From assembly GCA_944470555.2 (NCBI GenBank), contig OX104127.1, positions 133,549,113-133,613,112 on the forward strand: a DNA stretch of 64,000 bases, written 5' to 3'. Position 1 is the stretch's first letter. Each line of letters starts with the position of its first letter. Made by a program: the position numbers and the translations under genes. A model generated the notes under the pieces. It ran no database searches, had not been told where the DNA came from, and saw only the letters and a list, made by a program, of their open reading frames with translations. This DNA is from Heterobilharzia americana. Taxonomy: Eukaryota; Platyhelminthes; Trematoda; Strigeidida; Schistosomatidae. Shown one piece after another: positions 23,601 to 35,700 of the stretch.

Positions 23601-26600
23601 GTGAAGTGAAAGATAACCTCTATCGAAAACTATCTAGCCTCTGACTGAAAGCCAAACATCCAGACGTAGTTGTAGCCGGCGACTTCAATGCATATAATCG
23701 TAAGGTTAAGCCAGACAGAAAGGAACTTAAGTGGCACTTTCGAAATCCGAGCCAGACTGACGGATAGTGATTACCCGCTCCAATTGTGCTAAGACAACAG
23801 CCCCAGCGGTAGACGCAGAATGGGCACGTCGTTGTCAGTTACCGCTAAGGCAGGTTGGTAGGAGAATGCAGCTCTTTTTAGATTGAGTGTTTGAACAGTG
23901 ATCAAAAGAGGGAGGAAAAACTTGACTAGAAGAATATTCTGACCGCATCTCGATGATGAGTATTCTAAAGCTGCTTTGAACCAGTAACAAGCTAGAAAAT
24001 TATCGGGGACATGAAGTACTACACATTTAAATAAAGTGTAGTTTCATATTCAGTCCACTGTTAAAACACAACAGTGAGAATCGTAGGTGACCCTAAGAAA
24101 AGGGCCCGTGAGTATCAGTAAGTTCATCTGAATTATCACACGTGTTTACGCACTCCCAAGTAAAATGAGGAGAGAAGCCAGTTCAAATGTGGTCTGACAG
24201 AGTCAACACGATGATTGCGATCATATGTGGGCTATAAAAATGGCAACTGCCGACAGCTAACAAAAAATGTTATTCAGGTTTGTCGAGGAAATCAGAGTAA
24301 AAAAGTCGATGTTTAATAAGACTATAGTTAAAACCAATGAGGCTGTGGCTTCCTCAAAGAGAGACAACACGAGCAATGAACAAGGCACTTTGTAGGACAG
24401 CTCAAATGGCACCCACCTACCCTTTGGTAGAACGTTTTTGAGTAGCATACCTGCGACAACACTGAGATAGGCTCTCCAACTCTCACAGGAGGTAAAGGTG
24501 TAAGTGATCGAAAATGACGAATAGTGGTAGGTATATATGGGCTTTGTTACAGAGGTGCTTAAAGACAGTGGCCGAGGATTATTGATTGAATAGCCGAAAG
24601 TGCTAGTTAGAGAGAGAGAGAGAGAGTCATAAATATTAACCACAGGGAAATTAGTTCGGCCAATAGTGTTTAAGATCGAAGGTTCTAAAGCCATCAGACG
24701 TTTAAGTGAGGTAAGGAAATAACAAAATCGAAGAAACCAGTCAGCTTTCAGATCTGAACGTGGGTGTACCCACCAGATATTTACCATGCATCGCGTTTTG
24801 GAACACAAAAACGCCGTCACAAGCTGCATTTCTTAACCCGTAGATGGCATTAAATTATGTCGGTCGAGGCGTCCTATGAAGGTCTCTCATACTGGAAGGG
24901 GTGAAAGGTAAATAAATGACTCTATCGAAAGGTTTATAGATGAACATGTGTATAGTAGGACCTATGGTGCACTATCAACTCACTGCTCTATGCTCACTGG
25001 TTTTCGTTAGTGGTGCCTACTCAATCTCTTTTTATTTCACTTTCTCAAAGAAATTCTGATGGCGGTTTTCCTCCCCTTGCCTGGTTTTATGGGAATTAAC
25101 ATTGTTACAGATTTTTCAGCTGACCTTAAGTGCATAGATGACATAATTCTGTTACATATAGGCGCCGACAGTATGCAGTTTTCTGAACACTAATAGCTAT
25201 AAGTTGAGAATGTTTGGATACATTTCAAATGCAAAGTGTTGCTTCGGGGTTGAACTGAGTTGGTCTCCCGTCTAACAATAGACAGTTAAGTGGTTGACCA
25301 CATCCACTACTACATTTACTCGGAATATCTGGTCAGTCCTAGTTCATAAGAGCCCGATAGATACAGAAGGTTCGATTGACTGTCACCAACGTTTGGTATG
25401 CGTGGTACCGATGACATATCTGATTGCCTACTGAGCACCAAGTGTACTCCCCATCTGTTCGCCGTCCTACTATCTTGCTGTGAAGCATGGTGGAAAACAT
25501 GAGAAGGCTTGAAGCATTCGACTACCATAACCTTCCCAGTATTTCCTGTTTGTCGTGCAACCACCTTACTAGTAAAATATACATGAGATGTAGGGTTTTG
25601 GGGAGGGAAGGGAGGTCAGTTGATGAGATTTTGAACCGTCATCGACTCGGGTGGCTGGGATATGTGTTACGTATGCCTAGTCGCCGTCTATCCCAACATT
25701 CGATGCCAGCTGAAGTCGTTTTGGGTTGATTCAAGGTTGGAGATAGCCAGACTAAAACACTGCGTCAGCTTATGAAGTCTCTGACTGTTGTTTTGAGCTG
25801 TTAAGGCGAAGATAGACTTTACGGTTGGGATCTGCGTGACAATCGAAATCGACGGCTGGAGACTCTAAATGAAAATGCTCTGCGAAAATCCATCTGTAAA
25901 TTATCTTCGTTTTAGTCGTGAAACCACACCTTGTTAATGCTTCACCCCTCATCTCCGAACTTTCTACGACTCCTGACTACACTGTTTATCTTGCTTGCTT
26001 GTGATGATGTGAGGTACGGCAGCATGAAGCGTTACGCAGTACAGCCAGGTCCCATGTCGCTACTAACTGATATTATGTCATGAATAAAAATAGAACTCAT
26101 ATGCAGGACTGACTGGCAAGGTAATTTGTGCAAACAGATAGAATTCGTCCTCAGTAAACCAAGTAACTGAGAACAGCCTGCTAGATGATCTTTATGTTCA
26201 GTGAATTTTGACTACTTTAATAACCCGAAACCTACAACCATGACAACACAGCCACATAAGAGTTGAAACAATGAACCCAAATAGATAACAAGCAAAGGAA
26301 TGGAGTAGCAAATGTATTAATGAATACTCATCAGTGCTTAGTTTGACACATAAAAGATGCATTGGGAAAATTAAAGAATCGCATCGCTTTTTCCCATCGA
26401 AGTTCATACTGAACGTCAGATAGTTGTGTGGGTTGTGAACGAATCATATGGAAGAATACAGACTTGGTAAAAATGGCAAACTTACTTTCGTCAACAGATT
26501 TAAGAGGACTCAGAGCATCTGAATGAACAGGGTTTTTCCTATGAAATCCTGTCTCCTGAGAATGGGATCCAGATTTCAAACCGGAGTTAGTGAAGGAAGT

Positions 26601-27412
26601 TTGATTATTCTCGGGTGAGAAATTAGCCTTTCCTACAGACGATACTCCTCCTGCATGCACAGGTCTCATGTAGGCAGATTTAAGTGCTGCTCTGAAGACT
26701 GAACCAACCAACCGTTTTCTCATAGAGAAGCTACTTTTGCAGTGGCCGGATTGTTGAAATCGTAGTCTTTGACGTCTACCTGGAAAAGTATATTAATTAA
26801 GATAAAACAAACGTTCAGCTTTCGAAGGTGTTGTCACCGACTTTCCCAGTGCATTCTGAACTTCTACAGGGTGTAATTTTTTTCTTTTAGAAGAGATATA
26901 CTTTTTTCTATTTGCTCTGTTATGCCTGAATTATCCGCCTCCAATTCAAGCCGAAACTTTTCCAATTCGATATCTAGTTTTCTTACTAGTTTGCGATACT
27001 TCCAAATAGGAATTATTATGAATTATCATACTGTGCAGTAAATATTTTCTACAATATCCCGTTTATCCTTGCAGTGGACGAGTGCACGTTCGTATTCCTG
27101 TTGGAATTTGTCATAACTTGTAGCAAAATTACCCGGGTGATATTCAAAATTTGAGCATTTTTCTCATATTCCAATAATTTACCCAATCTGCAATTTTCGA
27201 AGAAGGTTTGAATTGTTTCGGATAATGAATGCAAGATATCTTGAACAGGGACAGTGAATTCGTATCAGTAAAAATTACTTTGAGCTTGTAAGTCCAATTG
27301 CCGAACATTTGTAAGGCTTTCATTGAGTTCGGATGGCATATTTTCGATTGCTGCAGATCTGCTTGTCATGAAATTTAAAGTTACCTTCCATAAAATCTTC
27401 AAAGTATAACAT
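19938..27412 (-). CDS. ING3: ING3-like inhibitor-of-growth protein (8-exon spliced model, 492 aa)
   Basis: Exons on the minus strand are 27412-27385, 27350-27279, 27239-27183, 27162-27032, 26998-26902, 26779-26486, 23203-23143 and 20676-19938, totalling 1479 nt with the stop. ING proteins are histone H3K4me3 readers; ING3 belongs to the NuA4/TIP60 acetyltransferase complex in the nucleus. The N-terminus [18 protein letters not shown] aligns without gaps to the ING3 start, and [19 protein letters not shown] is the diagnostic helical stretch. A Ser-rich acidic linker follows. The C-terminal PHD finger starts [16 protein letters not shown] and has [10 protein letters not shown] and GRWFCPTC, with all eight C4HC3 zinc ligands. 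At 492 residues it is longer than human ING3 (418), mostly in the linker. Junction phases agree at all seven introns; only the 20-nt gap between exons 3 and 4 is doubtful. Confidence 0.9.
20677..23142. other. ING3 intron 7, no other gene seen
   Basis: AT-rich, with a short TA tract near 21767. Small open frames here have no recognisable domain. Confidence 0.6.
23143..23203 (-). CDS. ING3: ING3 exon 7 (61 nt)
   Basis: Acceptor TTTTTACATAG and donor GTAAGTTCAG. Its phases (two bases in, two bases out) match exons 6 and 8 exactly. It encodes a Ser/Asp-rich piece including [13 protein letters not shown]. Confidence 0.85.
23400..23850 (+). mobile_element. RTE/SR2-like LINE endonuclease fragment
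   Basis: Plus-strand reading gives LYRKLSSL then [19 protein letters not shown] at about 23610-23705, the endonuclease GDFN motif. It corresponds to KRPVVVIIGGDFNAQIGKL in the copy at 54646-54703. Antisense in ING3 intron 6. Confidence 0.75.
24609..24626. repeat. (AG)n short simple repeat
   Basis: About nine uninterrupted AG units. Confidence 0.9.
24900..26090 (+). mobile_element. RTE/SR2-like LINE, RT palm to 3' end, decayed
   Basis: An [20 protein letters not shown] catalytic box is readable across a frameshift at about 25135-25185. The conserved tail follows with [35 protein letters not shown] (about 25610-25670) and the GATGTGAGGTACGGCAGC 3' end near 26005. It probably belongs with the 23400-23850 fragment as one old insertion. 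Confidence 0.8.
26486..26779 (-). CDS. ING3: ING3 exon 6 (294 nt)
   Basis: Acceptor ATACTTTTCCAG and donor GTAAGTTT. Encodes a basic, Ser-rich linker ([20 protein letters not shown] and beyond), consistent with the low-complexity region between the ING domain and PHD finger. Confidence 0.88.
26902..26998 (-). CDS. ING3: ING3 exon 5 (97 nt)
   Basis: Encodes the most conserved part of the ING domain, [10 protein letters not shown]...[15 protein letters not shown], predicted coiled-coil. The intron before it is 33 nt and the one after 122 nt. Confidence 0.92.
27032..27162 (-). CDS. ING3: ING3 exon 4 (131 nt)
   Basis: Encodes [20 protein letters not shown] and then [14 protein letters not shown], which lines up in length with the ALEDADEKVQLANQIY region of human ING3. 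The donor GTATGA is weak but phase 0 fits exon 5. The 5' edge is uncertain, because the in-frame acceptor leaves only 20 nt from exon 3. Confidence 0.75.
27183..27239 (-). CDS. ING3: ING3 exon 3 (57 nt)
   Basis: Encodes [16 protein letters not shown], aligned with the QLEQRVSEFFMNAKK region of ING3. The preceding intron is 39 nt. The frame stays open beyond the GTAAAT donor, so the true 3' edge may differ. Confidence 0.75.
27279..27350 (-). CDS. ING3: ING3 exon 2 (72 nt)
   Basis: Acceptor ATCTGCAG and donor GTAATTTT. Encodes [20 protein letters not shown], aligned without gaps with IEQLPMDLRDRFTEMREMDL. Confidence 0.9.
27385..27412 (-). CDS. ING3: ING3 exon 1, start codon (28 nt)
   Basis: ATG at 27412-27410 gives MLYFEDFME, matching MLYLEDYLE of ING3, followed by donor GTAACT and a 34-nt intron. 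Confidence 0.9.
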
Positions 27413-28639
27413 TTTTGTGTTGTGATCGCGTAGAAAAATTAGAAGTATAATCAGCCTAACTCGTAAGGTTGATACAAAATTCAGAGAGAGATTAATTCAA
27501 CTGCTGATTTATTCAATCGCATTCCAAAAGTACTACAAAACAGAAAGGAATATGGCTAATCAAAACCATTGCTTAATCATTGCTTAAAAACTGAATCCAA
27601 GAGGTATTACAACACGTACACAACAAAGATCCTGTTCTGGATTCAATAAGGTATGCAGACAAACGTCACTAACTGAAACACCATATACATATCCAGTAGA
27701 GTATTTTTCTTGATATAATAGTAGCAACCAAATAACCCAACGAGCCATACTAGTTAGACGAACTCACTATTGACGGGCTAGCCCACCAAGCATATCGATT
27801 TGACAATCCTGGAACTGAACACAACTACCACAGCAGTGTGAATAACTCAGGTTATGTTAGGTATCTGACGGTGTGAAGTGTGTTTCCACGAAGCATACAA
27901 TACTCCGGTTGCGTCATCTTCCCGCTTTGGTAAAGAGGAAGAGGAGAATGTTGATTCTGTAAACTATATCAGACCGTCTTATGGCATCTTTTTATCCGTA
28001 ATAAGGTCCTTTAGGTACTGTTTGACTGGTTTCCATGGGACTCTACAAGGATGTAAAGTTAGTCCCTTTACTGTTTAAAGTATCCGACAGAGATATCATA
28101 TTCCTGGGAACGATCAATCGCCCACATTCCACACCACTGTAACCATGATCAACTCTTCCTATTTTATTCAATCATTTGCGTTGACTTGTTGTGTCCATTG
28201 CCAATACAATACAACTTACAGTTTTCTTAACCTCTTACACTAAGTTCATTGCTGACTATTTCAGCCAGCGATGTTTTACTAGCAAGCGGTGTTAATTTTA
28301 CATTGGAGCATTCAACGTTTAAAAATTAAGCGAAATAGGACAACATGGATCATTTGTTGAAACCCTAGAGTCTGGGAACATGGGTTTATGCTGCTATGAG
28401 ACACGCATACAGAACCTAAATATGGCTAATTGCTAGGCAAATGCAGCTGGATGACCGAAAAAATCAACGTGAAATTCAACTTACAGGTACCCAGCCAAGA
28501 AATATCGATATGACAACTGACACTGGTGCAAAATGGTCCCAGAGAGGATAGGAGTCAGTGATTGAGAACTTTAAATGACGTGACTGGAAATCGCTCACAA
28601 TGGCGTTTGTGTACACTTATGCCACCTATGGCGCCGACG
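27413..28639. other. ING3 upstream region, no gene recognised
   Basis: Would contain the ING3 promoter. No TATA or other element was called with confidence. The 66-residue frame at 27878-28078 has no domain I recognise. Confidence 0.5.
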
Positions 28640-29170
28640 TGATATCCGATTGTCTATTTGGGTCGCGTGTACTGCACAGCAGTTCGCTCTGTTCTACTGT
28701 ATGCCTGTGAAACATGGCCATTAAAGGTGGAAGACATGAGAAGGCTTCAGGTATTTGACCACCGTTGCCTTCCTAGTATAAGCCGTATTCCGTGGTGTCA
28801 ACACGTAAGTAACGTAGAAGCCAGGTGCAGAGTTTTAGAGAGTAGAGGTAGATCAGTTGATGCAGTTGAGAACCTTCATCGACTCAAATGGCTGGGACAC
28901 GTATTACGTATGCCTAGTCATCGATTGCCTCGTCACACGTTGGCCGAAGTAGGTCCAGGTGGCCAGACTAAAACATGGCACCAATGTGTGAATTACTGAC
29001 TGTTGGTTTGAGTCATGTGGGGCGATGCAAACTAGCCGATTGGGGTCCGCGGGACAAGAAGAACCAGCGGTTCGAGACTCTAGGTGATCATATGGCTCAG
29101 AACCAATATCAGTGGCAACTAGGACGGTGACACAATAAGGCCTAGCCCTATGTTGATATGGATGATGACG
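28640..29170 (+). mobile_element. RTE/SR2-like LINE 3' end, one long open stretch
   Basis: An open frame at 28658-28999 encodes YCTAVRSVLLYACETWPLK, GRSVDAVENLHRLKWLGHVL and GGQTKTWHQC, the conserved C-terminal region of the family. It is less decayed than the other copies here. The non-coding end with GTTGATATGGATGATGACG lies near 29150. Confidence 0.85.
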
Positions 29171-30639
29171 ATGACACTTTTGGACTTTCTAAAGCTTGAG
29201 TGTTTCCACTAACCTTTGTCTTTCGATTGTTTATTCTCACACAACTTTGTCTACTTCGGTATCAGTATTCTATCCACTTGTTCTTTGTATGCCACTGTGA
29301 AGTATGGTGATTTAAATTTATGCACTCGTGTGCGAGGTTCTAAGCTGGCTTTATCTGTTTGTATGACTAAATACATTATTTAAAGCTGCAAGACAGCGAG
29401 GTTATATCGAACCAGCAAAACCTCGGAAGATGAATTTAACATATTCTTCGTAATGGGCAGGTAAAGTTAAGTTGATGACCGTATTTGTGTCCTTCACATG
29501 GATCACACGGAACACATGCATGGCCTAAGACGCCAGCTTTGGTTAATAAAGCTTATAGTTTGGTATGATGGAGAGTATGGATCCTGAGAGCTGTGTAATT
29601 TATGGAGGAGGGTTTCAAAGGACTAGATACGCTGTTCTCTGAACTCAGATCGTTATTAAGAGCTTCACAGCTAGCACAAACTACAGATTTTCTTGGGAAT
29701 AATTACGGAGAAACGTGGTGTGTTCACTTCCTAGTAATTTCTGAAAGAAAACTGAGTGGATTTTAGAGTTCATATAATAATATTACGATTGTGAAAAACC
29801 AGATTAGAACTCCAAAGTTTTAACTGTCATAAGAAAATGCACTCATGTCAGATTTATCGTAAGCAAGAAATGCTCAAACGTTTCGAACTGCGCCCGGTTT
29901 GTTTTAAGAATTACTCAGAAATGTCAAGGAACCCAGTGTTAGCTGACTGGAAAGACCGAAAGTGACTCTACTACATAAGTAAGCCTTCACACTGACCCAA
30001 ATAGCTTTCGTAGAGAGACTGATTCTCAAACTTCTATCCTTCAGAGTTGCGCACCAAGGTCACGAAGTAGAGAATTAGTTCTAGACAATTCAGTGCATCT
30101 AGGACGTTAAACTGAAAAATACTCGATCTTAAATGCAGGAGGGAAAGCAATAAACACAAGACCAATCGCTGAAGCAAATAACGCGGAGCCATGCAAACGA
30201 TAACGTTGAAAACCCTTTTGTTAGACCTCGCCTTTTCAATGGCATGAGCTCCCGGTGAAACTAGTTAACAAATATCTTAACTTTAGGAATGAAAAGTCAT
30301 TAAGTGTGCTTGAAGCAACTGCTAGGTTATGAGTAAAGTTCTCGATATTCCACTGAAGTATTCCAAGGTAACAAGTTTCGACAGTTTTTTTTAGGGAACG
30401 TGGTCTGCACAACTGCTAAAAGAAGTACCGAGTGTACAGCCGCCTCTTGTGAAAAGAATTCTAATGCTTAAATGTTTATGCATACTTACCGTAAATACAC
30501 AAGTTGACCTGATAATCAATAACTACTCTGACAACTGTAGAGTTAAACTTTAAATAGCCCGCTTCCAACGTCTAACATCATCTAACATCCAATATTGATA
30601 GTGCGAGTGCGGAAAACTGATAGTTTTGGATCTCTCACA
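29171..30639. other. no gene recognised; traces of old RTE sequence
   Basis: Weak resemblance to the RTE tail is seen at about 29270-29530. The rest shows no domain or splice-supported exon. Confidence 0.4.
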
Positions 30640-31060
30640 TCTAGTTCTTAGGGCTTGGTTTGAGTTACTCAGTTTCCTCCTAGAGTGGAAGAGGAAATCA
30701 TCTCTCCTTTCTTGCTTTTAACTTCGGTGAGGTGGATGTTTTGTGGGTCAGTAAGTTTTAATTTGTAGAGTAACTGGGGAGCTACGGGTTGCTAGGACGG
30801 TCAGGTGACTGTCATGACTCCTGTCTGCGTAGATGCCTGAAACAGAATAGTAAGGCAGTGGTAAAGAATGAAAAGAATAAGGAAAAAACGTACAGTTAAT
30901 AAAGGAAGAGAAGGAAAAGGAATAAGAGAGGGGATAAAGAAGAGAAACAAAAGAGAGACAAAGATATATGGAAGTCGCCCGAAAGGTAAAAGCAGATAGT
31001 GTGTGTCCATTTCCTAGAAGAGAATTAGTAGGTAATGTGGGTGTATTAAGGTAAGAGAAC
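30640..31060 (-). mobile_element. 5' region of a LINE, minus orientation
   Basis: Shares ordered blocks with 44870-45250, such as TACGGGTTGCTAGGACGGTC against TGCGGGTTACTGGGAAGACC, and AGTAAGGCAGTGGTAAAGA against ATTAAGGCAGCGGCAAAGA. At the other site the block lies just upstream, on the minus strand, of a LINE coding region. Confidence 0.55.
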
Positions 31061-31179
31061 TATTCAGCGACTTCTTTGGAATTGGTTATCTGGAGCCTAC
31101 AAATTTTCCATGTGATACTAATAAGATCCATACTATTAAAAGCTACTCTTCTCCCCACTAAGGAACAAAGATACAGTTG

Positions 31180-32640
31180 GATTCACGCATTCTAATATTC
31201 ACCAAGCCATCAGGACGCTAAAATGCTACAGCAACTGTGGCACACACGGAGTATCATCACATTCCTTTAAATTTGGTGGACCTGATATTCCACTATTATT
31301 ACTCAATATATTTTCTCTGCCTTTGGAATCTTCCACATACCCTGACATCTGGAGAACATCATTTATCCTGCCTAGATATAAATCTGGTTCAAAAACACTA
31401 GCCAGTAACTACACACCAACAAATATTACACCTGTAGTTTCTAGAGTTATGGAAAAAGTTATTAAGGAAAGCATTCTTCAGCACATGCTTAGTGGTACCA
31501 TCATCACATCGAGTCAACATGGTTTCCTAAAATCAAGGTCCTGTATAACTCGACATCTTGACTTCTTTAACCTCGTAACCACTGTGCGCAACCGATACCA
31601 ATTAGCCCTTGTACTTTATCTAGACATTTCAAAGGCATTTGACACAATTTATCACTTACTGTCAATAAGTGAGTTGATGTCTATGGGATGTTCTTGGGAT
31701 GGATTAAGTCTTTCCCCAGTAATCGTACCCAAGTGGTGAGGGTAGAATCACACACTTCAGAACGTGGGCCAATCACCTCTGGTGTAGTTCAGCGCAGTGT
31801 ATTATGTCTTCTTCCCTTTGAGTTATATGTCAATGACATATGCAGCTGCTTTACACGCGGTAAACCATTCTTGCTTGATGATGACGTAAAAGTTGAGCAC
31901 ACGTTCATCTACAATGACTTATCCCACTTCCAAACACTAATACAAAGGGAACTTGATACAATATCCACATGGCCTGCGGCTTGGAAACTGCGGTTCAATA
32001 TAAGCATGTGTAGCTGGATATGCTGTGATGTTCCATCGGCGGACATCCAACCACATCTTCGGTCTAAGAAACTACCTGTTCTTAAAAGCGCATTTGACCT
32101 TGAACTAAGATATTCAAGGGACCTCACACTTTCGGAAGAGACAACACCACAGACTCGCAAATCAAGGATCCTAACTGGTTGCATAGGTAGTAACTTTCAC
32201 CCCTAAGAAGTCAAGTTACTGCCCTATAAAACTTGCGTATGCCCACTATTAGAATATTGTCCATTTATATTGAGTGGTATCCGCATAGAAACAAACAAAA
32301 AGAGAATGCGTCCAAAGGTAATTTACGGCTAGATTACTAGGACACGGCTGTAGACAGGACTAAAGCTCCAGATGCAGAACCCTAAGTATAAAGCCACCTT
32401 GGATGGGACGACTCAAAATTAACCTGACACTTTTCTTCAATGTGTCACACAAATTCACTTATACAGCCAGTGGTGAGTTTCGGTTCTGACACAACAGTCA
32501 GCCCGATCTGAGCAACCACGCCCACAGCGTCACAATTAAACCATTCAAACCTGATTGCGCTCAAACTTCACCGTCAAATTCTCTCGGCTGTGGAACAGAC
32601 TTCTTGCTAAAGTGAAGGCCTCCAAATCAACCCCACTAAA
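31180..32640 (+). mobile_element. Jockey/CR1-clade LINE, reverse transcriptase and C-terminus, decayed
   Basis: RT motifs in order: WRTSFILPRYKSGSKT and NYTPTNITPVVSRVMEKVI (about 31350-31460), SQHGFLKSRSC (about 31515-31547), LVLYLDISKAFDTI (about 31610-31650), SGVVQRSVLCLLPFELYVND (about 31780-31838), and a catalytic box with LLDDDVKV in place of FADDxK (about 31873-31895). The C-terminal FSRLWNRLLAKVKASKST is near 32583-32635. One frameshift near 31700 splits the frame. Confidence 0.85.
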
Positions 32641-33208
32641 GTGGTGAGTTTGTAGCTTGAGCCACATTTACACGTGATCTGTTATACTATGACTTTAACG
32701 TTACCAATCGTTCGATTTAGTACTTTTGGGGGCCAAAAGTTACGTTACATTGCTCCTGCATAACATGGTATTTTATATCGATTATTTCTGCGGTTTAGTA
32801 AACCTGTCTGTATAGAAGAAAGACTCGGAGCATACATCGCTTTTTTTCTCTCAGAAACTCAACTTTCGGAGCACCGAACGCCTATTCTGGAACGTTAAAG
32901 AGACACCCATTTTGATGTACACAGCGGAACCCAAAAAACTACTGCTGAGAAAACGGAAACCAAAACGAGGACTGACTTAAAGAAAAGTTATTTGTCTGTA
33001 TCACTTAGTTTAGTTGCGAACTAAAGCTGCCAATTTCGAGACATAATAGTTTTGCAATATACTTTTTCCTGAAGTGTAAAGAAACTTTTGCTAACGACTG
33101 TTATATTTGATACATAGGTCGTTGGTGAACCTTCTGTGACTGCTGGTTATTTTACTTGTTCTTCGGTATTAACGAATCCAATAAACGTGTGACTACCACC
33201 GCTCCACC

Positions 33209-34694
33209 ATGGTCCAGTCTGACAAACGTATATGTGCTGTACATACACGTAAACCTAATCCCAGCGCCTCAACTAAAAGAACACGTTCACTAAGTGGTTC
33301 AACATCAAGCCCCCAAAGAGGTCCCAAAGTTAAGGTGGTCGATCTGATACCGGAGCTACATAACACTTCGCGTAATAACAAGGAAGATTTGACAACTCTT
33401 CAGAAGTTACTGCAAGACGTGAATTCTAAGCTTGAAGTTATTCTGCCACTGCTGCATCTTTGTCAGCCTAATCTAGAAGCCAGTACTGAAACCTTATTGA
33501 AAACAGAAAGTGTCTTAGATTTCACTGTTAATAAAAGAATTATGTCCTCATATAATGTATTGGTATACAACATACCCGACCGTGAACCGATCAAACAACT
33601 AAATGCCTTATATCTGCAGGCCTGTAACATGTCTTTTGCGGAATGCAAAGTTACCCGTCTCCGCAAGAAGTTCGGGAAATACACCTGCCTCTTGTTTTCC
33701 GAATTTAGTGGACCTTACCACACCAGACACTTCCTATCATCCAATCAACTGATTAGTGTATCCACACCATATAAAAGTGTCAAACTTTCACAAGACTCAA
33801 CACCTCGTCAGAGACGTAGTCATACAAAAATACCAAAGGCTGCAAGTTCTAGCCAAGCTCTGGTATCCAAAACAGCAACACAACCTATTAGCGAACCAGT
33901 TACTGTACCAACACAATGGAATAGGGAACACCGAAGCCCACAAATTAGTCCACCCACACACAGGCGTAGTAGAGCTGATGACACGACGGTAGGCTTGGAC
34001 AAATCGATGAGCTACACTTGAAAACAGGCACACGATCTCATGAAGGTGATCTCACCGACCACAGAAGTCGGAAGTCAGTCCCCATCTCACCCCGCTACAC
34101 AGGCCACCCCCTAAACCAAGTGCTACTCTTTTGACCCGACAAAATAATGAAGACGTTACTACGTCGTCACCAGGTATCGCTCAGCCTATAAACATACCCA
34201 GCACCAGCCACAAGCACCCTGTTACCATAGGACCGTCTCGAAGCCTAGCGCGTAAACAGTTTAATCTACCCCCACTTCAGCCAGTGCATAACTTATATTC
34301 ATCAAATGGGCAGATGACAAAGAGTACAGATAGCACTGGACACTCTCATACAAACCCCACTATGCACTCACCAAGGTCAAATCAATTGCCGAGAAGGAAA
34401 TTCAGCAGCCAAGCCAATAGACGAAAAAGCAATACAAATAGCCGAAGGACCGTTGCACCCTCGCAAAGCCACACTAAGGAAAATGCTGAACGTTATTTCT
34501 CAGGTCATCCCATGGCCAAGACAAATAACTACTCTTCAGGCAATCCGCATTTATTAGCACTTCCGCGGTCACTAGCAGACACACCACGGCCAGACCCCTC
34601 AACGGTCAGTTATTGGATAGGGAGCCAAATGGTAGTCACCGACTATGCTCTCCGCCTCATCAATGCGCCGCAAAATGTGGGTCATACGCCATAA
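33209..34694 (+). mobile_element. LINE ORF1 (one frameshift)
   Basis: A 270-residue frame (33209-34021) continues after a stop and frameshift in another frame to 34694. It starts at ATG (MVQSDKRICAVHTRKPNPS) and is rich in Ser, Pro, Gln and basic residues, with a possible short coiled coil (residues 55-80, DLTTLQKLLQDVNSKLE). No CCHC knuckles are seen. A related ORF1 lies at 39579-40977: KYTCLLFSEFSGPYHTRHF aligns with KYSCPILSQFSSPLNRRHF. Such proteins bind the element's RNA. About 500 bp of likely 5' UTR (32700-33200) precedes it. Confidence 0.75.
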
Positions 34695-34899
34695 AAGGAC
34701 AAACAATAGATCTTCTAAAAAGATCTTAGGGAATATGAATCTGGCTATGACCATGAGGCATACGGCAACCAGCGGATAGGTGCGCCACACGACTTACCAA
34801 TCCCCGTTACTTCTTACGAACAGGGTTTTTTCGGACGGCCTACGGCTGTAACGTCACCAGTAATGCAGGTGATTCGGATGCCGTCGGTTCATCTGCTCT

Positions 34900-35700
34900 C
34901 TACCCTGACCATCAGTCTCTATACCAATCACAATGTGGTGAATACCTTGCTCCTTCCGAGGCAAACAGTACCAAATCATCGCCCTGTACAAAATGTCATG
35001 ATGTCGCTAGCACGATGTACGCACAGTACTCACAAGGAATGTACAGAAGCGCCGACTTTTTTCGAGATATATCCAAGCACTTTTGTACTCTTAACTCGCT
35101 TTTGTTTTGTCTGGTTAACGCTCGCTCTACACGCAACAAAATGAAAGAGATTATACTGCTATCTCTGATGTGTGATCCTCTCGTGATAACGGCTACGGAA
35201 ACATGGTGTACCTTTGATATTTGTGACGCAGAGATCCCCGTCGAAGACCATTCCTTGTTCAGGGGGGACAGACTATATGGTAAGGGAGGAGGGTGCATTA
35301 TTTATATAAGATCTGACATTACTGCTACGCACTGCCAAACATCTGAGCTAAACGAGATTGACGACTCAGCATAGACTATCGCCAAACTTACTCGCTCCAC
35401 ATCCCTCCTAATGGGACGCATTTACCGGCCCCCTTCCTCCTCAGTCGAATACGACGACAAACCAACTAGCGTGTTCGCTCGTGTGGCAACACCACAACAC
35501 GGCGAAAATTATATGTGGTGACTTTAACATGCCAAATATAACGTGGCGACCAACCAGCTATCCAGAAGGCCTTCATAAATTCATAAGCATTCTTGAAACA
35601 GAGGGTTGGTAACAACATGTGGAACACCCCACCAGGTACTATGGCATCCTGGACCTAGTCATCACAACGGGACCACACCCTCGAAACTCTGAGTAGGTAC
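34900..35700 (+). mobile_element. LINE endonuclease domain following ORF1
   Basis: The open frame at 35015-35374 encodes LFCLVNARSTRNKMKEI, VITATETWCTFD and DRLYGKGGGCIIYIRSDIT, the N-terminal half of an AP-type endonuclease. Fragments continue with MGRIYRPPSSSVEYDD (about 35411) and a GDFNMPNITW remnant near 35517. Sequence switches abruptly at 35700/35701 into the duplicated segment. Confidence 0.8.

Noticed and set aside
24257..24829. 190-residue minus-strand open frame, hydrophobic in parts
   Set aside because: It lies antisense to the RTE linker region inside an ING3 intron, has no domain and no splice context; chance openness in repeat DNA is likelier.
33797..34033. Overlapping frames on both strands across the LINE ORF1
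   Set aside because: Shadows of the ORF1 coding sequence; no independent motif.
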